Assembly: GCA_050084985.1 (NCBI GenBank)
Contig: JBITNC010000001.1
Location: forward strand, 124,372,001-124,436,000
From: Nageia nagi
Lineage: Eukaryota > Pinophyta
Length of the DNA: 64,000 bases
Reading direction: 5' to 3'
Part shown: piece after piece, positions 47,530 to 61,237 of the stretch
Numbering within the stretch: the stretch's first letter is position 1
Layout of the letters: each line of letters opens with the position of its first letter
Position numbers and translations under genes: made by a program
The notes under the pieces: model-generated
What the model was told of the DNA's origin: nothing
Databases searched by the model: none
What the model saw: the letters and a program-made list of their open reading frames with translations, nothing else

Positions 47530-48829
47530 AGTAATTTTTGGATATTTCTCTTTTAGTCTAAGAGCAGAAGAACACCATTGTTGCACATGTTGAGCGAATC
47601 TCTCAATTGGAAGAGACAAAAATACCATCAATGCACAAGTTGAGTGCATCTCACAATTGAAAAATTTAATAACCAGGCTTCAATAAGAGATTTGCCCTAG
47701 AACACAAATCACAGAAGAAGTTTCCAACCTGAATGTTGAAGTCATAGCAAGTCATGAGGATCAAAAGGATATTGCTTCCAATCTAAAGGTAGTAAATTGT
47801 GCTAATATTGACCATCTTTATGCTGAGCCCTCTACAAATTGAGAAGATAAAAAAAGTCTAGCATCCAAACTGGAGACATCAAATACGAAAACAACTTGGG
47901 CCTAGGTAGTAAGGGGTTATAAATACAAGAAACCACCCCTTCTTGTAGATGAAGTATTTCAAGCTAAATTTGTAGAGGAATGGAAAGAAAACTCAAACCA
48001 CTAAAACTTTGTATGAGAGGCTTGAAATAGCAAGGGGATTCTATGATAATTGTCACAAAATTTCTACACAATACCTTAAATCAAAAGGAAACTATACCAT
48101 GATGAGCATGGTGTACATAAGACAACTCTCTGATCATCTTCTTCTACACTCTTCAAGACATACTTGAGGTCCTTAAATCCAAGAAGATTCTTTTTAGTAT
48201 GAATCATAAGATTTATCTTGATACAAATTTAACTAGATTATAGTATAAAAAAATTAAAAATAATAGAAATTGAATAATAGAATCACAAAAACAAGGTAAA
48301 TGGGTTATTCTTTGAAATTATGAAGCATGGATTAAAGATACCCCTCCAGTAGGTTGGTCCAAACCTTAGTCAATTTGCTCAACATGACACTAGGCTCTGA
48401 ATCTTTAGACTAATTTACCAATCACTATTTGGAATTATGATGGTTCTCTCTTCTTTTCCCTAGGTTTACTAGATGATGTGATTCAAAAAAAGAGATATTA
48501 TATTATTCACATAAACTCATGAGACTAGCATGAAGTCACTCCCCTCCTATATATGTTACTCATGGTTATTTGTACTCATATTGAAGAATAGACATGGTAC
48601 TAAAGGGTTCAAGAGGTATTGCTTATTTATTCCATGATCATATTTCCTTTTCTATACATTTGAAGTGTTTAGAATCTCATGCCATATTTATGTAGACCTC
48701 TCTAGACATAAATCCACCACTTAGTTGACTCTATATATCAATATGTTATTTTCCCCAACCTAATAATCATATGTTATGAAAACAAATGAGATTCACCATA
48801 TTTATATGTTTTTCTAAAATAATTTAAAT

Positions 48830-49230
48830 TCTCCTCCCTTGATGATATTCTACTTGTGGGTGATTTCAATGCTCATACAAGCATTGCACAATGCTCTATA
48901 TATGATATTTCTGTAGATCCATTATCTCCAAATGAGCCTGATCATGATAGTTTGGGAATTTTTCATTTCTCAGTTGATGCAAATACTACTATCACACCTT
49001 ATGGTAAGCATCTAATTAACCTTAGTAAATTTTATGATTTAATCATTCTATATGGAATCAAATAGTTTCCTCTCTCCAATAATTTCATATATTTTCCTCA
49101 TACTGGCGAAGATAGTGTAGTTGACTATGTGATGGCCAACCTACCTTTTTCCTTAATAATATCTAATTTGTGCATCTCAATTGTACCTCCTTTAGTAGAT
49201 CATGTCTTCCTCACATTTAACCTTCCATTT
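48830..49230 (+). pseudogene. LINE apurinic-type endonuclease remnant
   Basis: The frame reads DILLVGDFNAHTSI (48840-48885), the GDFN catalytic motif, then GKHLINLSKFYDLIILYG and, after a TAG, FIYFPHTGEDSVVDYVMANL, SNLCISIVPPLVDH. The last SDH-like motif reads VDH. This is the C-terminal half of an APE-type endonuclease that nicks target DNA to prime insertion. The N-terminal half upstream is too degraded to read. Confidence 0.75.
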
Positions 49231-50019
49231 ATTCAAAAAACTTGAACCTATCCCTACACCTCATCCAAATATAATTACAAACATCCACTTTAACCATAGT
49301 TATGGTGATACATACATAGAAAAAGTTAAAACATACCTTACCCATATTCACACTATTTAGTATCCCATTAAGAAAGTGAATTGGTCCTCCAAAGCATTAT
49401 GGTTGGCAGTTGTTGAGTATTTTCCCTATTCCACCCACTCTTTTCATCAATCTTATGGCCAGTACCCTTGTAACTCATGATTTTACATATAATGTAAAGC
49501 TTTACATAGGCTCACTTAGTTATTAAGGCATTTTAATTCCTTGAATTACAAGCTAGCCTAAAACCACTATCATTCCTTTATTAAGAAAAAAATATCGATT
49601 CTTATCAAGAAAAAGTTAAGAAATTACAAACATGCTCATACTTAACCCAAAATAATTTTGCATATGTTCCTACCCAAAAAGAAATTTTATCTAATTTTCG
49701 ACCCTCACACTTGGTACACCTATGCTGGTTCACTCTATGATATCCCAAACTATGACCCAATTATCCCCAACCCATGACCATCACATTATAACTTCTTTAC
49801 TAATAGAATTATTTTTTAAGCTATTCATAAACTATAGATTGGTAAAGTAGTGAACATTAATAATTTGAAAGCATAATTTCTTAAACATATCCTATAGTCT
49901 TGGTTGCACATATTGCCAAACTATTCAAACATATAGTTACTCATGGGTTCCCATCCTCTTAGTTTTGAATATTATACATCCCATCTATAAATTTGGAGAT
50001 TCATTAAATCCAAATAATT

Positions 50020-50870
50020 ACAGAACTATTATAGTTGACCATACTCTTGCAAACAATTTTGCAACAATTCTTGATGTTTTTATCTCCAATTTTTTTTAGG
50101 CTAAGAATTTTCGTGCAAAAAGGAATGTTGATTTTAAAATAAATTATTGCAATTACGATCATATTCTAACTCTCAAAGCTATCATTCAAGAAGACAAATT
50201 TAGTAAATGCAAAGTTTATTATTATTTTGTAGACTTCATGAAGCCATCTGATATTGTTCCTAGGAAGTTATTATTTGAGAAGTTGAAGGATATAGGAATT
50301 CTAAAGGAGATTATTTTATTGGTTATGATCATATATGAAAAGTTACTAAATAGGATTAGAGTGGATCTATTAAAACAATATATGTCTATAGTAACATAGG
50401 GGTGAAACAAGGTTGTTTGCTCTTACCTACATTCTTTAGATTATATACTGATGAATTAGAGATGCTCATTCTTTGGTTAATAGAACAAGTTTCTTATTTT
50501 ATAGTAGTGTTATTGTTATTTATCTATTTGTTGATGATTTTATCCTAGTATCACACCCAACAACAAGACTTCAATAGAATCTTAACGTTCTTGGTACATA
50601 CTTTTACTTACATGGGATAGAGGTTAAACTCTAGAAAATAAAAGTCATGGTATTCAACCTACCTAGGAAATATCTCTCTTCAATTCACATCACTTACAAA
50701 GTAAAGGTTGTTGAGATTGCCACATCAAACATATACATGGGAGTTCCTTTCACAAGACCTACCTTCAACTTGATCCCTACATCCCAAGAAAGGCTACATA
50801 AAGGTTATGTTGACCTAGCCTCTCTAAAAAAAGCAATGCCTTCAGGTCCATTTTCAAGACATTAATATGA
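50020..50870 (+). pseudogene. LINE reverse transcriptase remnant
   Basis: Motifs in order: NYRTIIVDHTLANNFATIL, FSKCKVYYYFVDFMKPSDIV (family: FVDFxKAFDTV), LFEKLKDIGI, GVKQGCLLLPTFFRLYTDEL (family GVKQGCPLSP) and, in another frame, FVDDFILVSHP (YxDD-type active site with Phe for Tyr). The KIKVMVFNLPRKY and YMGVPFTRP blocks follow (50640-50770). Palm aspartates are present, but frame changes and stops break the protein. Confidence 0.8.
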
Positions 50871-51960
50871 AGATCAAACTATTCCATACTACTCTATAGT
50901 TGTGAAGTTTGGGTATATAGCCTAAGATAATTGGATTGATCTCATATTAAAAGGGTCCTTATCTCCATGTTTTCCAAGTTCATTCTCTCCAAAAGAAATA
51001 TTACACATCCCATCATTTTAGTTGAGTTTGGTGCTAATTGATTATCTATAATAATAATATTTTATGTTATCCCTTTTTTTCATAGACTTCATTGTATGGT
51101 TGATGTTAGAAGATATCCAAGCACTACAATCCTTAATATAGCTAGCCAATCAAGGGATCAAAAATTATTGGTATGCTTAAACTACTACTCTACTTCAATC
51201 ACATGGCTTGGATGTCATGAAGCCTTCTCCTAATAAGTTATCAATCAATGCATCATATTCTAATAAAGAGATTCGATATGAGATTTTTTCAACATATGTA
51301 AAATCTATTTAAAATTATCCAAATGAACCTTTGTCACCAAAATTAATCTATTACTCACAATTTTATCTTCAACTATAGAATAAATTGATTGCTACTCTAA
51401 AATATAACTTGCTACAAATATCACATAGTCTTATATTCCCTCTAGCCTAACTATGAGTTTGCTCCCACTAGTTATGTATTGAGATAGATCATCACCTCCT
51501 CATAGATCAACATATTTGTAGATTATGCAATCTTGATGTGGAATCTAAGGAGCATTTATTTTTACTTGTCTTATTTATTATGATATAAGTGGTACATATT
51601 ATTGCTTATTCAGAGAAACCCATATACTAAAATCTTGGATTAATTAGGAAGATCAAAGATGCATCATCCTTTTTATCTAATAATTATTAAATATCAAGAA
51701 AATCCTACTTAATAACATTTTAGAGAAGATAACTATATCTAAACTCATCTCTTCATTCTTATAGCTTCAAGAAGCCACAACCAAGAAGCGTCAAGATGAT
51801 CATAATGATATAATAATATCAACTCTTCATCAATTCCAACAAATACTTTTTATGATGACATTGAACTCTTATATCACTCAATTCTTTTTAGCTCTAAATG
51901 TTGGGAGTAATCCTTGATTTGTAATTTTTGTATATCATATGTTATATTGTTTATTATTTT

Positions 51961-53814
51961 CATATGTTTCATTTTATTTTATTTTTTTCTCTTGTCCTCT
52001 TTTAATAACCAATGGATATTAACGTAAATTCAAATTCAAGTTCAAATTTAGCCTGATCCTATTCTTTTTGTTTCATTCTTCTTGAACATTATCATTTATC
52101 ATACTTATCGATCTTAAAAATGCTATTTTGAATTTTTTTTTAAAAAAAATTCTCATATTTTTACCATTAATTAGGTTCTAGATTCAAATTCTTGGCTATA
52201 TATTTATCCTAAACTATCAAAAATTTGTAAAACTTTTAGTACAAAATTCCCTTCTCCTAAACATAGATTCTCGCTCATGATGCTCCTATGCATCACTAGA
52301 AACGTTTAGACTATAGAAAGAGTAAAGTTATGATTGATACTTTTTTTCTATCAACATGAAAGTAAAGGATAAAAAACCAATAGTTACACTTTATATAAAC
52401 AATCATAGCTTGAAATAAATATTTTCCTAATATATGATTGCAAAACCCATAGTTTTTATAATGAAAGTGAAATCTTCTCTTATTAATACAACTTGAACAA
52501 ACCTAACCTTCACTATCAAGATGAGATCAAGCATTCTAGATACTATAAATATCTATCATAGTTATTGTGAGTATAGACATCTAAGTTTAATTTTTGGTTC
52601 ATTAAAGATACTAATTTAGGTATCTAAATGATTTAATTATTTAGAGGGAATATCAATATTGTAAAATTCAATTTTCACAAGTAAAGTCATGTAATGTAAT
52701 GTTATCCTATCACTTTTGTAAAGGTATATAAGGAGACATCAAAGGTATTTCAATATATAAATCTCTTTAGTAAATACGTTGTCAACACTCTTGATCAAAT
52801 TTTTTGTCACACTTATAAGCTCCTAAATATCATCATTATGAATTTGAGACATCAAGACACTCAGCTATTTCTTATGATAAATTAGAGAACTTTTCATTCT
52901 AAAATGATAAGTTTTAAGCTAAAATAAGACTTTCATTATTATAAAAATCCCTTATATAAGGGTTGATCATGATCCTATTTCAAGCATAAAGGGCCAACCA
53001 AAGCTCTACTTTTGCAATATAATCACTCTAAAAAAAGTTAAGAAAGATTTTAATTCTAATTTAGGGCTCCTATGGCCTCTATTTCTCATTTTTAATTAAT
53101 TCATAAATGTTTTGAACCACTATTTCACTTCCAACTTGGTTTCATACACTAATACATAGGGAGTAGCTTGTTAATTATTGAGTTTGATCCTAACTCTTGC
53201 AAAATCTAGGATAAATATCAACCCCAAAATCATTATATTCTCAAATGCACTTTTGAAATGACAAATATCTTTAAATAATTATACAAAGCATCACATTTTC
53301 TTTTTTATTTTGGTATACACTAGATGTTATGATTTTTTTAATAAGCATAAATATCAAGGATTTTGAAGGACCCCTAAGCATGCCAATATGAGCTTTGCTA
53401 GGATTTCAAAACCTACCACATAAACATTTCTAAAATAAAACCAATGGTACTTAGTCATAACCTAGAAGTAGCAAAACATATAGCTTATATAGATAAGACT
53501 CATAATTTAGAAAGCAACTAATTATCATAAAATAGTAGAAGTTGAATTGAAGTCAAAATAATATACTCTATCCTTCCAAAGAATAATCATGTTTCTACCA
53601 CATGTTCAATCGTATAATATTCCATTAGAACATTCCTCAATATTTTGTTCCTATTTTTTCTAAATATATTAGCAACCTTCATAAATGAGATACCAAGCAT
53701 TGAAACCTTATGTACTAAATAAGTATCGCTATCATTCATCAATATAGATTTAATGTTCCAATAATACATTCAATATATATTGAGTGCAAAAGGATTCTTC
53801 TTCTCTATTTCAGG
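51961..53814. other. Intergenic; possible LTR-like stretch near 52572
   Basis: No gene. From 52572 (TATAGACATCTAAG) to about 52860 the text resembles the Tat-type LTR in layout (TATAGAC start, TATATAAGGAGACATCAAAGG promoter-like block at 52726-52746), but I could not define the right edge or a target duplication. A 60-codon minus-strand frame at 53587-53769 is not recognisable. Confidence 0.4.
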
Positions 53815-55233
53815 TCTGAGTATTATTTTTCATTCTGAAAGTTATAGTTCATTCAAACATCATAGAAAAATACCTTAAATTGAATAACATATTCTAGGTG
53901 AGAAAAATATCTTCTTACCACTCCGATCAAGGTTCCAAATGTTATCTTGGGTGACATTATAGTTTCTAAATTTGAAGAAATATAGTCATCACCTATTAGA
54001 ATTCTCTCATAGAAAAATATCCCTAATCAATGAAGTCTCAAAATGCACTAATAAGTTGTTGAATTAACTTGTAATAATGGTGTTACTAACCTTTATTTTA
54101 CAATGAAAGCTAATTTTCTATCACTTTAATTATCAGCTTAGGAAACAATTTAAATAGAACATTACTCTATATTAGCCATCATATAGCTTGGAGTTTTATG
54201 GAGTAATTCTAATCTTACAAGAATTGGAATGATTATGAGAGAAAAAAATGAATTGAAATACTTAATCAAAAACTCCTATAGTTGGCTCTACCTTAATTAT
54301 CAACCATAGTGAAAATAAAATAAACATAGCATACTCTACAACCTTTACTTATATTATCTCCTATTTTTACCACTACTGGAGAAATTCTTGAAGATGTTGA
54401 CCATCCCTAGTAGCCCCTACTAAGTTACGAGTCAATAGTTCAAGCTTTTACCTTTAACTTATCTACTTCAGTAGATAAACATTTAATTCATACATATATA
54501 TAATAGAAATGGGAGGGAATCATATATTTGTTTTTGAATCAAGTATATAATTTCATTAATGTTGCCAAAGTCTACAACCTATGACTTATAAGATGGTATG
54601 TCTAACTGCTTACAACTTAGTGCTTCTACTTGCATCAATAATACTAACCACTTAAGATATAAAAAATCCTTCTTAATTTTCCTGGATTGAGGAATACTCT
54701 AACTATTTCTATAAATAAAAATTACTATTATAATTTTTCTATTACAACAGTCCCTAAATCATAGAAATTTGTCCCCTTATGGAGTGGGTAATTTAAAGAG
54801 CATGTTTAAAGAGTTTCCAATTGAGCCATGATCTCCAATGGCCCATAATCCTTTCTTGATTACAACTTATACCCTTCTTAAATGAGAGTTCATTTATTAT
54901 ATTTTCTCTAACTTGGTACCTCTAAGAGTAGGGTTTTACCATCTTTTTGTAGTTATTTCTATAGTCATTTCTACAACTATCTAATGAGTTTACCAAACTC
55001 CACATGTAATGCACCAACAGATCCAACATACCTAGAATATATGCATTTGATAATATCGCACATCAATAGAACCAAATATTATTCAAATTCATTTATTATT
55101 CACATAAATCATAAGCATAAAAAAACATTACTAGATATGTTATCCATAACATCAAAATAGGTTTATGAATAAGTTTGGAGATTTAACTTAAGAAACATAT
55201 CATAGTATAAGTATTAAAATACAATACCTATCA
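53815..55233 (-). repeat. 3' LTR of the second gypsy element
   Basis: On the minus strand it begins TGATAGGTATTG at 55233, right after a polypurine tract. Its far end (about 53815) is estimated from loss of similarity with the 5' LTR at the window edge. Matching blocks include 54097-54150 versus 63949-64000 and a weaker one near 53925-53990. Confidence 0.55.
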
Positions 55234-55245
55234 TCTCCCCTAATT
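55234..55245 (-). other. Polypurine tract of the second gypsy element
   Basis: Minus-strand AATTAGGGGAGA lies directly before TGATAGG, marking the 3' LTR boundary. Confidence 0.6.
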
Positions 55246-55319
55246 GAAGTGTTTGCATATACTCATGTGACTCTATACCCCCATGAGCTAATGTTTATTT
55301 CTTGATCTAATTTTTCTTT

Positions 55320-56990
55320 TCACTTTCTTAACTACAACCTTGATAGTTGGTGAAGAAAAAATAACTACTGATGGTGAATCCTTAGTTAGCTTCCTCCTAA
55401 CTAATTTGAATTATTCATATTCTTCCTTCTCTTCTCCTTGGTCACTTTGTTTGGCTACCTCTAATCCTTCTTCTCCCTCTGCTCTTGATTTTGCTTCTAC
55501 CCTCACTTTGGCTAAAAACTCCTTTTCCCACTACTTCTTCAACTTCTCCAATTCATCTAAAGAAATTATTCATGGGGGTGTCTCTTTTTTCCTTGTTTTT
55601 ATTTCTTGGGATTTTCTTTGTTACCTTTGCTAGTTCACCTATGTTAATAGGGTGTTGCTTCATAGGTAACTCTTTTACAGGGTTATCCTCAAACTTAGGT
55701 GGAAATTCATCAACTAAATCCTTTAAGGATTTACCTCTTTTGGAAGATAGGCTATTCTTGAGGGTTCTCTATGAGGTGGCCTCCTCCATGTTGTCCCTTT
55801 GCTTATCTACTCTCTCCAGTGATGGATTTTCCTCCTCACTATCCTTAGAGTATCTAAGAGATGTTGGGTTGAATGACCTCAATGTTTATGCCATATCCAT
55901 ATCCTGTAATCTCTTTTCTACATTCGTTATCTTCTTTTAAAACCCATTTTTTAACTAGTCTTCTTCCTTGGACTATTTCTTTTCTGATATTATCACCTTA
56001 TTTTTTATTTCTCTCTTTACTTTCTTAATTTCCTTCTATCATTTGATGGATATCTCAACCAATACCTTGCAAAATTATTCCTTCAAATTGCTCAAATTCT
56101 TAATGAACTTATCTAATTCAAATACTTCTTTTTCTTCTCCCTTTAAAACATACATCTTTTTCTTGGAGGGAGGTGATCCTTGCCTTTTTTTTTTACCTTT
56201 AAGGTCAACCTTCTTCCTTTTAACTATCTTTTGAGTTTATTTCTTCATTTCTTCTTATTCTTTCTTTAGAATGGGGATTTTTTGAGTAATGGTTTGTTTT
56301 CCCACAAGGGTCTTTGCATGGACCTTCGATACGGATCCTACCTCTTTGTTTGAAGATAATGAGGTAGATCCCTTTTTTCTTAGTTTTAGACATTAGTTAT
56401 ACTAGTTCATCCTCATCTTTCTTAGTATCATTCAATGAAAAGATTCATTCATATCAAAGTATGGAATGTTCAAAGTATACTATGGATTTGGAGGGAATTT
56501 AAAAGTGAAACAAAAAGTTAATATGGAATGCACTATATAGTGACAACCTACCTTTCATTGTGAATTCACTGACCATAGTTTCCACGAAATCCTTCCATGG
56601 TTGTGGGATGAAATCTTTCTCAATTCATTTTATGGAGCCATTAAAATCCTTCTTGTATGTGGACCTAATCTTGAGCTTCTTTACTAATTATTACACTAGT
56701 TTGATTGGAATATTATACCATTTATGATCCTTATCTAGTAGATTTATCACCTTTGCAATGGTTTTTATAGATACTAAGACTTCAACACTATGTGCTAGAC
56801 AAGCCATGATGGTTTTGAGATTGATATTATCCATAAAATCCATGGCTGCTATCATGTTATGTTTCTAAAACCTTTTGAAATCATGAAACCATAATGGTTA
56901 ATTTACTATCTCCTTTTCCTTCGAAAGAGAAAAATATTTGATCTTAATGGTATCAATGTGCTTCACTGATCTGATCATGGTGTAAGCCCT
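55320..56990 (-). pseudogene. Extra lysine-rich ORF between integrase and 3' LTR
   Basis: Two coherent coding blocks on the minus strand. Block 1 (56990-56540): KHIDTIKIKYFSLSKEKEIV, MIAAMDFMDNINLKTIMACL, AHSVEVLVSIKTIAKVINLL and EKDFIPQPWKDFVETMVSEF. Block 2 (56393-55580) starts MSKTKKKG, shifts frame, then runs GSTSLSSNKEVGSVSKVHAK, GEEKEVFELDKFIKNL, NVEKRLQDMDMA, SLKDLVDEFPPKFEDNPVKE and ends in basic KNKEKRDTPMN. The second block is rich in Lys and Glu with coiled-coil character. I see no signal peptide or membrane segment, so it is not envelope-like. Stops and frameshifts interrupt both blocks. Function unknown. Confidence 0.5.
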
Positions 56991-56999
56991 TAATGTATT

Positions 57000-58120
57000 A
57001 CTATACAATGTCTAAATATTGTATAGTTAATTATTATTTGAAACCCCATTGAACTAATGTGATATTCCCTTATTTATGTGAAATCCCTTTCTTAACTATT
57101 CATGATGGTGATAGCTATCAATTGACAAGTGCATTCATTAATATTTCCACTCCCACATGTTAACTCCCTTGATTTAACTATCTTGAGATTGGATTACCAT
57201 TCTCAACTTTCCAACTTATCACATGCATTTTTTAAAGTTTGTTGTTGATGTCACTTACATGGTGAAATTTACATAATCTAAATTATTTTCTTCTTATCAT
57301 AATTTGACTTGGAAATTGAGTGGATTCTCATGCACTTTGAATCATGATGATACCTATGATGTCACATCATGTTATTTCTCACTACTTTACCACTATGCTT
57401 TCATTCTATGACCATTTTACCTATGTATCATATGTGTGCCATTTCACCTCATGCTAGGCACATCATGTTGGTAAGATGGTCTATCGATTGATTTTTCAAC
57501 TCATTCCATGTCATCTCCCATTTTCCTCCTTACAATGTATACTCACTTATGTACAGGGTAAGGCTACAAAAATTGTATCCAACTACATTAGTTGTAGAAA
57601 CTATAGATATTGTATAGATACTTTGCACAAAATATTGGAAGTAGACTTTCCCCTCAACTAAAGGTAATACATATCTTCATGGATAAAGAGAGTAGGAGAA
57701 AATTGTTGCTATGTATTGTAATGAGATATGTTATTTTATACTTAACTATTATGAAGAAATAGAAGAATGAGTATGCTACCCAAGAGTGGATAGGTATGTT
57801 GGAGTGCACTATAAATGTGGATCAGAATTGGTATTTTTTTCATCCACATCTCCAAGAAATTCTACACAAAAAAATAATTATTAGAAAGACAAGGGGTGTT
57901 TTGCTTAGATTAGCAAGCTGATCTATCATAATGCTAGTTTATTTTATATATACATTTTTTATGTGATGCAAGATTGCATTATACTAAATATCCTACTACA
58001 TAAAAACATCTTGAGTGTGTATAATTTTGGATCCTTAGTTTTGCATATAAAGGGAAACCTCATACATATGGGCATCATTGACGAATTCAATATCCCTTTG
58101 ACTCTACATTGTTCTAATAA
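57000..58120. other. Noncoding stretch between integrase and extra ORF
   Basis: No protein domain is recognised on either strand. Open frames at 57476-57661 and 57963-58157 run against the element's direction and look incidental. Confidence 0.4.
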
Positions 58121-58124
58121 AATC

Positions 58125-59110
58125 ATCCTTGGTGAGAGGCTTTCTATAAAACTTTAAACTATGCCCATTCACTAGTAACCCATGGTCTACTCCATCTAAT
58201 ATTATCTTTAATTTTACTAATCCATTTTCAAAGATCTACTTTAGCTTATATGGCTCAAGCCATGTTATCTTGAGCTTACCCTTGAAGTCCTAAAATTTTG
58301 AATCAAAGAGTAATACATAGTAACCTAATTAGAAAGTATTTATCATAATGTGCTTTCCATGCTATATTTTTCTTTGTTGTTTCACTACTTTTATTCTTTA
58401 TAGAGCATCCTTTCAAATTTCATCCAAACCATTTAATTGTATAAGTATCTCCTTTTATGTCGTTCTGAGATCCATTCCTACTTGAAGTGTAGTTTTTAGT
58501 GCTTGTATCTCAAAGTATATTTACATTAATGTTATTTTACCATAGACCATATCATATTACAGAAGGCATGTAATGGACTTCCAAGTTGTGTTGTAAGTCC
58601 ATACTACCTCCTTTAGCCTAATTGATCAGTCAAATCTATGTGAGGCAACAATATTTGCTAATATATTTTCTAATTCCCTATTAGTCACCTCCACATGGCC
58701 ATTTGATTGAGTATGGTATGGTGATGATTTTGTATATTTGATTTGGTATTTGTTAACAAATTTTGATATGATATTAGACATGAAATGGGTTCCTAAATCA
58801 AAGAAAGATTTTTTTGGATCTCCAAAATGCCACAAAATATTATCATATAGAAAATTGGATACATATTATTTTATGGTAGCATGTAATGGTTGTATCTTTT
58901 TCTATTTTTTTCACTTAATCTGTATATACCAAGATGTAGTGGTGCATGTTAGTGGATTAATCAAACCAACGAAATTTATTTCCCATTTTTCAAATGTTTT
59001 TAAAGCAATCTAGGGGTGTAAGGAAATTTTTGTAGAAGGTGTAGGTCTAGCCATTCTTTGACACTGGTCACACTTGTAAACATGTATCCTTATAAATTAT
59101 TGGTCAAAAG
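58125..59110 (-). pseudogene. Integrase remnant of the second gypsy element
   Basis: Minus-strand frame 58835-58626 reads FFDLGTHFMSNIISKFVNKY then SSPYHTQSNGHVEVTNRELE. The second catalytic Asp position reads Leu-Gly (family DxGxHF) while the third, Glu in GHVEVTNRE, is kept. Downstream, WTYNTTWKSIT and VYGK fit the core end, and DFKGKLKITWLEPYKLK, then GLLVNGHSLKFYRKPLTKDD (58270-58130), is the C-terminal DNA-binding domain. Several TAA/TAG stops break the frame. It would integrate the element's cDNA. Confidence 0.8.
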
Positions 59111-59449
59111 TAGCCTATTTTTAGGATTTTGAGAACTATTAATTTAAATACATTATGCCCACTATATGGTTCATCATGAGCTACTCTCATGATGTCAAAT
59201 CTATCTAACTCCTCCACATCTTTGTATGATATGGTCATGGTAGTATCTAAATAGCATTCAATCTATCTAGATATATGGAGCACTTTCATGGAAATGTTTC
59301 TTCCTTTCATATGTGGACAAGTGTGATGGTATCTTCCCTATACCTTTGTAATTTGTAATATCCACATACAAAAGTAAATGTAGTGATACTGCAAAAAGAT
59401 GTTGATCTAGGAATGAGTCTTGCACAAACTCTGGAAGATTATCTAAAAT

Positions 59450-60700
59450 ATGTATAGAAAAATTATTATATTTTCTTTTCCCAACTTCTCAAGAATTATT
59501 ACATCAAATTATTGTAAGAGGATAATCCATCTAATTAGCCTTCTAATCATGATAACATTATTCATTAAGTACTTAATTGTAGAGTGGTCAATATGGATAA
59601 ATACCTTGTATCTAAGAATGTAATATCTAAACTTTTTATTGCATTGATTATAGCAAGGAATTCCTTCTCTATGACTATGTAGTTCAATTCTACTCCATCA
59701 AGATTCTTGCTAATATAGTACATAGCATAAGGGTTCTTATTCTCCTCTTATGTTAATATTTCTCCTATTACCTTATCGGATGCATCTGTGTAGATATGGA
59801 AGGGAATTAACCAATTTGGAACCCTTAGAATGGGGATAGAGATGGTATTTGATTTGAATTGACCAAAGGAGTCCAAATTGGAGCTAAAAATTTGTTGAAT
59901 TCTTTAATGAACATTTTGTAGTATCCTACATGGCCAAGGAAGCTTCAAATATTTATTTGACTCTTAGGTTTGGATAATGCATTTATAACCTCTATTTGGT
60001 CAGGTCAATCTTTATACCATCGATTGAGAGATAATTTACCAACACTAATAATTTAGTCATAATCATATAGTAATTTTTGTGACTTAAAGAAAGGTTTTGT
60101 GACTAAAATATCTCTAGTACTTATTTGACTTTTGCTAAATTTTCCTCAAAAGTGTTTACATATACTATGAAGTCATCCATATAGATATCTAGGTATTCAT
60201 GGTTTAAATCAGCAAAAATATCAATCATATCCCTTTGAAATGTGGCAATAGCATTCTAGTGTGCAAAAGGTAATACCTTATATGCAAATATCCCCCATGG
60301 GCATGTGAATGTAGTCTTTTCTAGGTATTCTTATGAAATCCTAACTTGATTATAGCCATTAAAACCATCAAGGAAGCAAAAATATTTTTTCCTACCAAAG
60401 TGTCTAACACTTGACCTGACTGGAAATGGGAAGTGTTCCTTCTTAGTTATCTTATTCAATTCTCTATAATCCAAATAGATTCTCTATTTATCATTATTCT
60501 TTGGAACTATTAAAAATGGATATACCCATTGGTTGTGAGAGATGGGGAAGATAAAACCTATAGTTAATACCTTTTAAATTTCTTCAAAGACAACATCATT
60601 CATAGCCAAGCCTTCTTGGTGGTTGCTTCACAAGTGAAGATCCTTCCTTAATGTATATCTTATGTGTACAACTTATGGAATAAATCCCTTGCATCTCAAT
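59450..60700 (-). pseudogene. Reverse transcriptase and RNase H remnant, second gypsy element
   Basis: The minus strand reads DLNHEYLDIYMDDFIVYVNT (60215-60155), the YMDDF active site of this lineage, then FEENLAKVK and SQNLSLSHKN. Upstream, plus-strand text at 60270-60600 encodes the fingers/palm in broken frames. RNase H follows (about 59840-59450) with YTDAS-like and YIVIEKEFLAI-like blocks in several frames. Heavily stopped. Confidence 0.7.
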
Positions 60701-61237
60701 ATATTCCTATGCAAAAACTTATTGGTGTTTCTTTACTATATTGATCAACTTTGATTCCTATTATGGTTGCATATGTGAATTGATTTTAAAGTATTTATAT
60801 ATTGCAATATCTATCTATTTATAATTTTATAGGGTTTCCATATCAGCTATTCCCTTAGAATTTTTGTTGAGAGGAAATCTATGGGGAAACATTTGATGGA
60901 TGAGGGTGATATCTTGTGAATCTGATGTTGATCCTGCATCTAGTATGCATTATGGCATGTAAGATGTATTAACACATTCCTATTTCTTATAATTTGGGTA
61001 TGAAACTAATACCCAATATTCAACAAATTTATTTTTTTAATTCTTATGCTCCAAAGCAATTATCATTGCTAAGGAATGGATTCTTCCCTCTTCATTAGGT
61101 CCATCCACCCATATAGTATCTACATTATTTAGTGTTGCATGTGGGTAGAGTGCAAGTGTTTTAGTATGAAAACCATAAGAGATTATCATACTACAATTCC
61201 TATAATTAATGAATGAATATTCAATTGCCAATCATGA

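Larger units (their letters stand above)
47530..51960 (+). mobile_element. Non-LTR retrotransposon (LINE), decayed
   Basis: Two-part structure in one orientation. ORF1-like: 47560-48000 reads as heptad-rich sequence (EEVSNLNVEVIASHEDQKDI, LASKLETSNTKTTWA followed by stop and VVRGYKYKKPP), a coiled-coil ORF1 as in plant LINEs. ORF2: endonuclease (48830-49230), reverse transcriptase (about 50020-50860) and a Cys-rich end (51510-51600, CRLCNLDVESKEHLFLL). No target duplication or clear poly-A tail was found, so the ends are approximate. Many stops and frameshifts are present. Confidence 0.75.

Noticed and set aside
52572-52860. LTR-like stretch similar in layout to the Tat LTR
   Set aside because: The right edge, a partner and a target duplication could not be found, so it is only mentioned in the intergenic entry.
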